Source: Nereocystis luetkeana (Eukaryota > Sar > Phaeophyceae > Laminariales > Laminariaceae). Taken from it: a stretch of 64,000 bases of DNA. The stretch is taken from assembly GCA_031213475.1 (NCBI GenBank), contig JARUPZ010000025.1:6707676-6771675 (forward strand), in the 5' to 3' direction. This document shows, in pieces, positions 57,708 through 64,000 of this stretch; position 1 is the stretch's first letter, and each line of letters starts with the position of its first letter. The notes beneath the pieces were generated by a model. It had not been told where the DNA came from and ran no database searches. It was given only the letters and a program-made list of their open reading frames with translations. The translations under genes and the position numbers were made by a program.

Positions 57708-59660
57708 AGCTTTGCACACAGGTCCCAGTAACATAAAGTGCAATGTGATGGCGAACAGCGCTACTATACATGAGATAATGGCGCCTGGTATGCTTGCAGT
57801 GAACGACACCGGCAAAACGACTCTCACCTCCCCTGGTTATTGATGAAGGAGCGCGATAAATTGATCCTCCCCTAGCATTGATCTAGAAGTGCAATAATAC
57901 GTTATATCCTGCTCATCAACAAAAATGTAAGCAGAGACACAGCAGGGGCAAGGAGGGGTGCTTAGTGGTTGTACTTGAGTGTCAACTTAAAATATTACAT
58001 ACTGGTATGTTTTTTTCCGCTTCACAACAAGTAAGGTTCGAACCGTCGAGAGAATGACAACATTGAACGGATATTCCCGCCGTAGAACTACTCTAACCTA
58101 TCTAGGCAAATCTGCCCACGAGGGCGTCTGGTGGTATTCCATTGTATAAGTGAATAGTGTGATTGGAACAAGTGCTACGAGGACGCATTGCTAGATTGCA
58201 AATAAATGAAATATCATTAATTAGAACCATGAATGAGTGGCGTAAGGACGATGTTCGATTGCATCGTGAGACTCTTTCCTTGAAGAACATCGCCGAAAAA
58301 TATCAGCATCATCACCAAGCAGCAACCACATACATACGAACATGAGGGTCAAGCGTTTAAAGTACGTAGAGGAGCGCAGCAGTGGGTACATCAGAAAAAA
58401 ACACGGGGCTCGCTTGTTGATGAGGGGGAAGGGCTTCCATCCGCCCCGCGCCCTGCCCCGGACCATGTATGTGTCTCACGTTATGAACAGTGAAGCATAG
58501 AGTGGGACAGACCGCAGAGACATTTTGGGTTTGATTCAAATTGTGCCTAAAATGAGGGGATGATAAGCCCGAAACTTACCTGCCAAAACGAAGTAGTTCC
58601 AGCTCCTTCGCCTCTGAGAACGCTCGTGTTCTACTGGCTATCTTTCCTGCTTGTGTGCACGTTCGCTGTTTACTTGTTCTCTGTACTGCAGTTCTGCCAG
58701 TTAACCCTCCGCCGGTTGATATGTGCATTTTTAAGTTACTTCTGCAGTGTATGGAATCCTGAGCAGTGCTGTCTAAATCTCCAGCTGGCGTGTGCGTTCA
58801 TTGTCCCTGACCTGGTATGTAGCTGTCTTCCTATGACCCGCGTTGGCAGTATTTTCGATAAACCACCTTCTAATGTGTACTGGTACCGAGTACCACGCGC
58901 GGACTAGGCACTAGTTCGACTTGAACAACCGCTGTATGTAGCTTTTTCTCGACAACAGTAAGTGCATTATCGCATGGGAGTGCGCTTCTACGGGTCTCGA
59001 AGCAGGACTCCTCTCCTACTCTTCCCCACGTAAGGGCCTGCGGTACACCTTTGAGGTTTGTCGGGCCTTGTGGCTATTGATTTAAACCCCTTGTCACCTG
59101 CCGTCGAATATCAGTTCCATATGTCGTAGCTCTGGCGCCATTGATATAAACGTTTCGACCCGCAATAGTAGTGCTCATAAGAAAATCCCCCAAGCGATTG
59201 ACCTCAACATTCGCAACACGGTCCTCTTCGCAAAGAATGCTCCGAGGATGACTGCTCCAATCACGAGGGCAACTCACATTTCTCTGCGATACCAACGAAG
59301 TATGGTTAGGATCGTGTTGGTATTGCCTCAGACGCTGCGTAGAACGGCCAATGGCACCAGGGACATTTTATGTGGGTTAGCGACGGAATTTCGTCCTGGG
59401 TCTAGGACCAACCGAAACTACTGTACAGTAGACCATCATTGTACCATCGGCATCAGCAGTGCTAGTCGGGCACAGGAGGCGATTATCTATCATGTGGTCA
59501 GTCATGTCATATTGCATACCAGACAACATTTTTTTGGCACTGCCGGCAGGAGTTGGGATGAACCCGAAAGAAAAGCACCAATATATGGTGGCCATTCACT
59601 GCTCCGATGAGTACGCCATATATACCGGCCAGTTTGTGCTACGGGCAGTACTTTGAGTAT
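57708..59660. other. No supported gene
   Basis: Frames include 58560-58907 plus (115 codons, hydrophobic and Cys-rich) and 59459-59656 plus. Neither has a recognised domain. The GGTTCGAACC near 58036 is discussed among rejected items. Confidence 0.4.
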
Positions 59661-59742
59661 GTTCGTTTATAATGGATAGACCACTGAGCTACTCAGTCAG
59701 CGCTGACTGAGTAGCTCAGTGGTCTATCCTTTATAAACGAAC
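59661..59742. repeat. 82-bp terminal palindrome, left
   Basis: Two 41-bp arms (59661-59701 and 59702-59742) are reverse complements with one mismatch, with no spacer. Inside the GGATAGACC/GGTCTATCC stem are two small hairpins, ACTGAGCTACTCAGT and ACTGAGTAGCTCAGT, flanking CAGCGCTG, so a single strand could fold as a stem with two side arms. Each arm also holds TAGCTCAGTGGT, which matches the A-box/D-arm text of tRNA genes. Confidence 0.92.
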
Positions 59743-59830
59743 AAAAGAAGTACCTTTGGGCTCGATACGGCCTCCCGCCGATAACATCCTCCGGGGTTGA
59801 TCAAGCCCCTAATCAGCGCCTGGTCTTTTC

Positions 59831-60092
59831 TTCCTATAGTCCCCCTCCCTAGTCGTGAGTTATTTTACTCAAGTGGTTCACTCCACTTTCGACTCTCTAG
59901 TCGAGTGTTCTTTTATCGTGGTTCTCTCCACCTGATTTCCCTTTTTCTACCCACGGCAGGTCCTTCCTATAGTCCCCCTCCCTAGTCGTGAGTTATTTTA
60001 CTCAAGTGGTTCACTCCACTTTCGACTCTCTAGTCCAGTGTTCTTTTATCGTGGTTCTCTCCACCTGATTTCCCTTTCTCTACCCACGGCAG
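59831..60092 (+). repeat. 133-bp-period direct duplication within the left arm
   Basis: Copies 59831-59959 and 59964-60092 both start TTCCTATAGTCCCCCTCC and end CTACCCACGGCAG; nearly identical. Only the first belongs to the matched terminal inverted repeat. Confidence 0.9.
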
Positions 60093-60142
60093 AAAAAGCG
60101 GAATTACGACGTCTGGCGGAACTTGAACCCCGGACTTCTTTT

Positions 60143-60225
60143 GTTCGTTTATAAACGATAGACAACTGAGCTACTCAGTCAGCGCTGACTGAGGAGCTCA
60201 GTGGTCTATCCTTTATAAAACGCAC
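60143..60225. repeat. Internal third copy of the palindrome (diverged)
   Basis: Same design as 59661-59742 but with several mismatches between arms (ACAACTGAG versus CTCAGTGGT, and an extra A in TATAAAACGCAC). The minus strand beyond the left arm reads GGGGTTCAAGTTCC, a B-box-like sequence about 30 bp from an A-box-like TAGCTCAGTTGT. Confidence 0.88.
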
Positions 60226-61326
60226 AAAAGAAGTACCTTTGGGCTCGATACGGCCTCTGGCAGCGCTGAGGGTAGCGCTGCTGTAGGGGAGAGCCCACAA
60301 GGGGCAGTACCCACTGCTGGAGTACGAGAGACTACTGCTGCTGTTGAAGCAGGCATTGGTCGATCGGAGTCCGGCAGCGCTGAGGGTAGCGCCGCTGTAG
60401 GGGAGAGCCAACTAGGGGCAGTATCCACTGCTGTACGAGACACTACAGCAGGAGATGATACGATTTTGCGGGATGATGCTCTGCGTAATTTCGCAGCGAC
60501 GGGACGCGGCGAACCTGCGTTGTCTGTCGAGGTTGGCCCACGGAGGGGTCAGCCAGACCAGCCTGGGAGGGCTGGAGAGAGAGGTCCATACCTCAGCGGG
60601 GAGTCCGGTGGTGGCTCGACCGCGACTGCCGGTGGCAATAAGAACAGTGCCAAAACCCCCGAAGGTAGTACCTTCGCAGGGAGGTGCTTCAAAATGTGGC
60701 AATAAGGGCCACAGGGTTGCAAATTGCACGGTGAAGCTGTGCATTGGATGCAACGGACAGGGGCACGCTGCTGATGTCTGCCCCACGTCGAAAGAAGAAG
60801 CTGTCACGGCGAGGCCGGCGACGAAACACCCGAGACGATGGGTTCGTCTCAAGGGGGTGCCATGGACGTCTCCTCGGCCCCGAGGGGGAGGGCCGAAACA
60901 GCCGAGACGATGGGTACGTCTCAAGGGGGCGCCGTGAACGCCTCCTCGGTCCCGCCAGGGAGGGCCGAAAGCGACCCGGGTGCAACATCAGTCTCAGACA
61001 CCGGCCAAGGGAACGGTGAGGGCCCTCCCGCCATCCTGTCGGGCAGGCCAGCACACGAGCTCAGCAGCTGGGGACGGCTCCCTCCGACAGTACGGGGCCG
61101 GACCCGGGGTCAGAGCCAACGCCTGGAGGGTGAACCTCCAGTGAACCAGCTAAGGATGGACAGAGGAGCCGCAGACGCGCTGCTTGCGGCAGCGTACGAG
61201 TGGTCCACGACGCCTGGGAGTATTCTGAATCGTACGTCATGGGCGACGGAGGACGCAGTGGCCTTGATGGCCGGAGGACCTGCCGTGGGTAGAAAAAGGG
61301 AAATCAGGTGGAGAGAACCACGATAA
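60193..61326 (+). pseudogene. Gag-like frame with two CCHC zinc knuckles, frameshifted
   Basis: Gag proteins of retrotransposons bind RNA through C-x2-C-x4-H-x4-C knuckles. Here a frame open from 60193 (just after a stop at 60190, no ATG until 60466) encodes a Gly/Ala/Glu-rich region with an in-frame 38-residue tandem duplication (60259-60372 and 60373-60450). It then meets a run of four A (60691-60694) in the first knuckle: the knuckle's first Cys is in one frame and the remaining Cys, His and Cys are in the next. The second knuckle (C-I-G-C ... G-H ... C, about 60738-60780) is intact in that second frame. Coding-like text then returns to the first frame from about 60830, with a 24-residue tandem duplication (60831-60974), and ends at 61326 inside the right terminal repeat. 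Two frame changes mean no single intact product. No protease, RT or integrase follows. Programmed frameshifting is possible but two shifts make decay likelier. Confidence 0.7.
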
Positions 61327-61495
61327 AAGAACACTCGACTAGAGAGTCGAAAGTGGAGTGAACCGCTTGAGTAAAATAACTCACGACTAGGGAGGGGGAC
61401 TATAGGAAGGAAAAACCAGGCGCTGATTAGGGGCTTGATCAACCCCGGAGGATGTTATCGGCGGAGGCCGTATCGAGCCCAAAGGTACTTCTTTT

Positions 61496-61577
61496 GTTCG
61501 TTTATAAAGGATAGACCACTGATCTACTCAGTCAGCGCTGACTGAGTAGCTCAGTGGTCTATCCTTTATAAACGAAC
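61496..61577. repeat. 82-bp terminal palindrome, right
   Basis: Arms 61496-61536 and 61537-61577 are reverse complements with one mismatch (GATCTAC versus GTAGCTC). It is the mirror of 59661-59742 at the other end of the element. Confidence 0.92.
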
Positions 61578-62035
61578 AGAGTACGGTAGGGATCAAACCG
61601 AAATGCTCTGAGTCTTCTGTGTCAAAGGACCCCTACGCCACACCCAACGAACGACTCTATCAAAACATCGAAAGCCAAACCCACTCTGCTCTGCAATTCT
61701 ATGTACTTCACCTAGGTATCTGACGACAAAGTATGGTATAATCCGTATCAGAGCTAACGATGTTGGGCAGCTGGTTTGGTGAGCGACTCCGTCGGTGAGA
61801 AACGATTGGGCTGGATAATACCAGCCCTACCGTAGCACGATTCTGCCTCCTTTTCCAGGCCCTGCTTACTGACTCGACCTACTGGTGCAGCTGCATCCTG
61901 CAGAACACTTGTGCAGGATGCGGGTATTATTGGTCAAGCCGGGTTTTCCGGCCGCCCGGCGTTGTTTCTGGAAAAATGCCACCAAATCACGCGGCGGAGC
62001 CGCGTGACTACTCCTGCCGACCTCAAGATTCCCAA
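61578..62035. other. No recognisable feature
   Basis: Unassigned sequence with a small GGAGCCGCG-type inverted pair (CACGCGGCGGAGCCGCGTG) at 61990-62008. Confidence 0.45.
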
Positions 62036-62095
62036 AGGGTTGAGGTTAGGGTTGGGGTCAGGGTTAAGATTAGGGTCAGGGCTGGGGTTGGGTTG
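62036..62095 (+). repeat. Degenerate telomere-like tract
   Basis: Text such as GGTTGAGGTTAGGGTTGGGG and TCAGGGTTAAGATTAGGG looks like decayed TTAGGG repeats. It is more diverged than 3291-3318. Confidence 0.7.
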
Positions 62096-62909
62096 GTCTG
62101 GGTCCTCAAGGAAGGTTGAAATTGACGACACACACCCTGGACAATGTTTTGTTGCAGGATACAGCTGCACGTAGCGGGAGCCCTGGTTACTCGGAGTTGT
62201 CGGTGCTGCTTTGGAGCTATCGGCTGTATGTCCGGTCGCTGCTAGTGTTTCCACACCGAATATGTGTCGTGGTGAAGCTGGTCATTTAACGTTTCGCCAT
62301 CTGTGGCAATAGGTGTGCTGTACAACCCTGGGTGTCGAAGCGGTGAATATTTAGGACCGGTCGCGTGCATCCCTTCCACGTGTACGGTGATAAGCCTGTA
62401 TACACTTGACGGTTGTGTTTTTTTACATTGAGCAGGGCTGCTGCCGGACGCGAAATACTGTACGGTGTAGCTGCACCGAATGTAGTGGCGTACTCAATTA
62501 TCAAGAGAGTTTGCTGTCTGCCGCGAACTTCCGCACATACATGAACACCTCACGGCGCCATCCTGACCAAATTAGACCGGCGCTGCAATTCTAAACGCCG
62601 TTTCGGTTGGACAAATACGTGTGACGTGGTCCAGCACGTTGGCTTTAATTTATTCCGTGTCTAATTCAAAGGCTGTGTGTATGATGACGACCCCAAGCGA
62701 AAGCAACGCATTATTATGCTGTCAGGAGCAGCTTTCAGAAGCGTTGCATCCGTGCTGCCAGAATGCAGAATACGTGTGTTAATTTTTCGTCTACATACGA
62801 TGGTGCTGCTGTTTCCTGCGGGGTGTTCGCTACCAACTGACATCAGCAAGGTGGTTGCTCAGGGCGACCGATAACGTCGGTTCCTAATGTTGTACGGAGT
62901 ACACGACTT
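62096..62909. other. No recognisable feature
   Basis: Short frames only, no domain. GTTGCAGGATACAGCTGCAC near 62152 partly mirrors GCAGCTGCATCCTGCAG at 61887, a weak inverted pair about 280 bp apart. Confidence 0.4.
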
Positions 62910-63075
62910 ATCGAAATGAGCTGTGTCTGCCGCAGCACTTACTTCATGCTGTAGATATACTGGGTACTAGGTACCCCTCCGGGAAGTGGCATATCGATAT
63001 GAGCTGTGTCTGCCGCAGCACTTTATGCTGTAGATATACCGGGTACAAGGTTCCCCTCCGGGAAGTGCCTAGGGG
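62910..63075. repeat. 83-bp tandem duplication
   Basis: GAGCTGTGTCTGCCGCAGCA occurs at 62918 and 63001, and CCCCTCCGGGAAGTG at both unit ends. The second unit is a few bases shorter inside. High identity. Confidence 0.85.
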
Positions 63076-64000
63076 AGTGGCACAAGAACGAAATACGAAT
63101 GATACAATACTCGTATGAAATACCTGCACACCTGTTTTGAAGTAACTGTATCCCACCCATAATTATTAATGTGAAGAACGCACACACATATTCATGAGGA
63201 CAGAGCTGCTGCACTGCCGCTGCCGTTAAAACAGTTTGAGGAAATAGTGTCATTACTTATTAATAGTTGTAGTTATTATATAAAAAAGGAGGCTACCGGT
63301 TAGCACGGGTACTGCTATACCTGGTACATTATAGGCCCGTCATTAAGAAAGTGCCCAATAAGAACGTATTGCTCACTTTTTGGAGAACGCTAAGAACAGT
63401 AATCGGCTCAGTGGCACTTAATCCTACATAAAAGCCTGTGCTAAAATTCTGTTTCCTGACATCTTTGTTACACAGCAAGCACAGGCAGTCTCCATCTATC
63501 TACCGTGCAACGCGGCTCTACCACACGTGCATGGTGTTGCCGACTGTTGGTTTTGTAGCTAGCTCGGAGCCAGCACGCTCTCCGCGCTGCCCGTATTGAT
63601 GTATGTTGCCGGAGTTTGCCGGAGTCGCACTGCTGTGTGCAACAGCCCCAACATGCTGTACTATCGCACGATCGCGCACAGCGCCAGAGAGAGGTGTGTG
63701 TTGTTGCGGGATGGTCGACCTCGGGTCAGACAAAAAGCAGATAGCCACAGCAACACAGCAGCATGTACCTGCCACCCGTGGCTGACCACTGTGCTGCTGC
63801 TGCTGATGCTACTGCTGCTGCTGCTGGACGGCAGGGTTGTAGTGCTGTATGCAACTTGGGTTAACCACGCTCTCTGCTCTGCTGCTGTATTGGACTGCCT
63901 GTTGTCTGTGTGTATTGTGTGTTGTGTTCAGACGCTAAAAAACGTACGTGTACGTACTGTTAATACGAGTACATGAAAGACCAAAAAGATGACGACATTT
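63076..64000. other. Unassigned, with (CTG)n
   Basis: TACCTGGTA lies at 63318-63326. A CTG-rich tract with interruptions lies at about 63791-63827; the Leu-rich frame through it is a translation of that tract. The window ends without a supported gene. Confidence 0.5.

Larger units (their letters stand above)
59661..61577. mobile_element. Palindrome-capped composite element with ~298-bp TIRs
   Basis: The left arm (59661-59959) and right arm (61280-61577) are inverted repeats with only about half a dozen differences. The outermost 82 bp of each arm is itself a palindrome (see separate entries). The element is 1917 bp long. Part of the left arm is repeated directly (59831-59959 and 59964-60092, period 133 bp), followed by a third palindrome at 60143-60225 and then a broken Gag-like frame. 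No target duplication is obvious outside. No transposase, reverse transcriptase or integrase is present, so it is non-autonomous or a remnant. Very high arm identity indicates recent activity or gene conversion. Confidence 0.85.

Noticed and set aside
58030-58060. GGTTCGAACC as the B-box of a tRNA gene
   Set aside because: An A-box-like TGCTTAGTGGTTGTAC lies about 75 bp upstream, but acceptor, D and T stems do not pair when folded by hand.
60412-61054. Long minus-strand frames opposite the Gag-like region (170 and 121 codons)
   Set aside because: They are antisense shadows of a GC-rich coding strand; the zinc knuckles and in-frame duplications identify the plus strand as the coding one.
59661-61577. 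LTR retrotransposon with standard direct LTRs
   Set aside because: The terminal repeats are inverted, lack TG...CA ends and no RT or integrase is present, so a standard LTR element does not fit.

Overview
This window looks like nuclear DNA of a eukaryote with a large, gene-poor, repeat-rich genome. I see no bacterial-style operons, no rRNA or tRNA gene I would defend, and no recognisable organelle or viral gene block. The organism is inferred, not proven. Tandem 22-23-residue repeats with the core F-N-Q-P-I-x-x-V-x-W-P-x-S-L (FNIP/LRR-like), together with a DDE_1 (pogo/Tigger-like) transposase remnant, fit a stramenopile such as a brown alga. TTAGGG-type interstitial telomeric repeats and abundant ACGT, CTG, CAA and poly(G) tracts also occur.

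Layout. 0-4.3 kb: a 109-bp MITE, a 114-bp-arm inverted repeat, and three patches of a minisatellite built on CAAT/ATTG and ATCGAT cores. 4.3-10 kb: mostly featureless, with one decayed FNIP fragment near 8.6-9.0 kb. 10-17 kb: short tandem repeats, two copies of dispersed repeat C (one interrupted by a 395-bp TIR element), dispersed repeat D and a strong hairpin. 17-27 kb: a frameshifted DDE_1 transposase (19.7-21.1 kb, minus), a second MITE, a 1.4-kb degenerate satellite and a 166-aa hypothetical frame. 28-37 kb: dispersed repeat E, then a higher-order array of poly(G)-bearing units followed by one coding-like exon. 37-44 kb: a third MITE, second D and third C copies, a weak HECT-like exon, a hypothetical frame, and the best intact gene, a 462-aa FNIP-repeat protein (42904-44292, minus). 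48-58 kb: minisatellites, a fourth MITE beside a second copy of the 395-bp element, a foldback element, a coding-like terminal exon (55093-55386, minus) and a second E copy. 59.66-61.58 kb: a composite element with about 298-bp near-identical terminal inverted repeats, each ending in an 82-bp palindrome, enclosing a broken zinc-knuckle (Gag-like) frame.

Very little here works together as a pathway; the content is mobile and repetitive DNA with a few host genes or exons. The two most unusual signals are the palindrome-capped element at 59661-61577 and a short motif, TACCWGGTA, which I counted by eye 18 times at sites whose flanks look unrelated, against roughly 0.5 expected by chance. All repeat alignments were made by eye; no search or computation was run.
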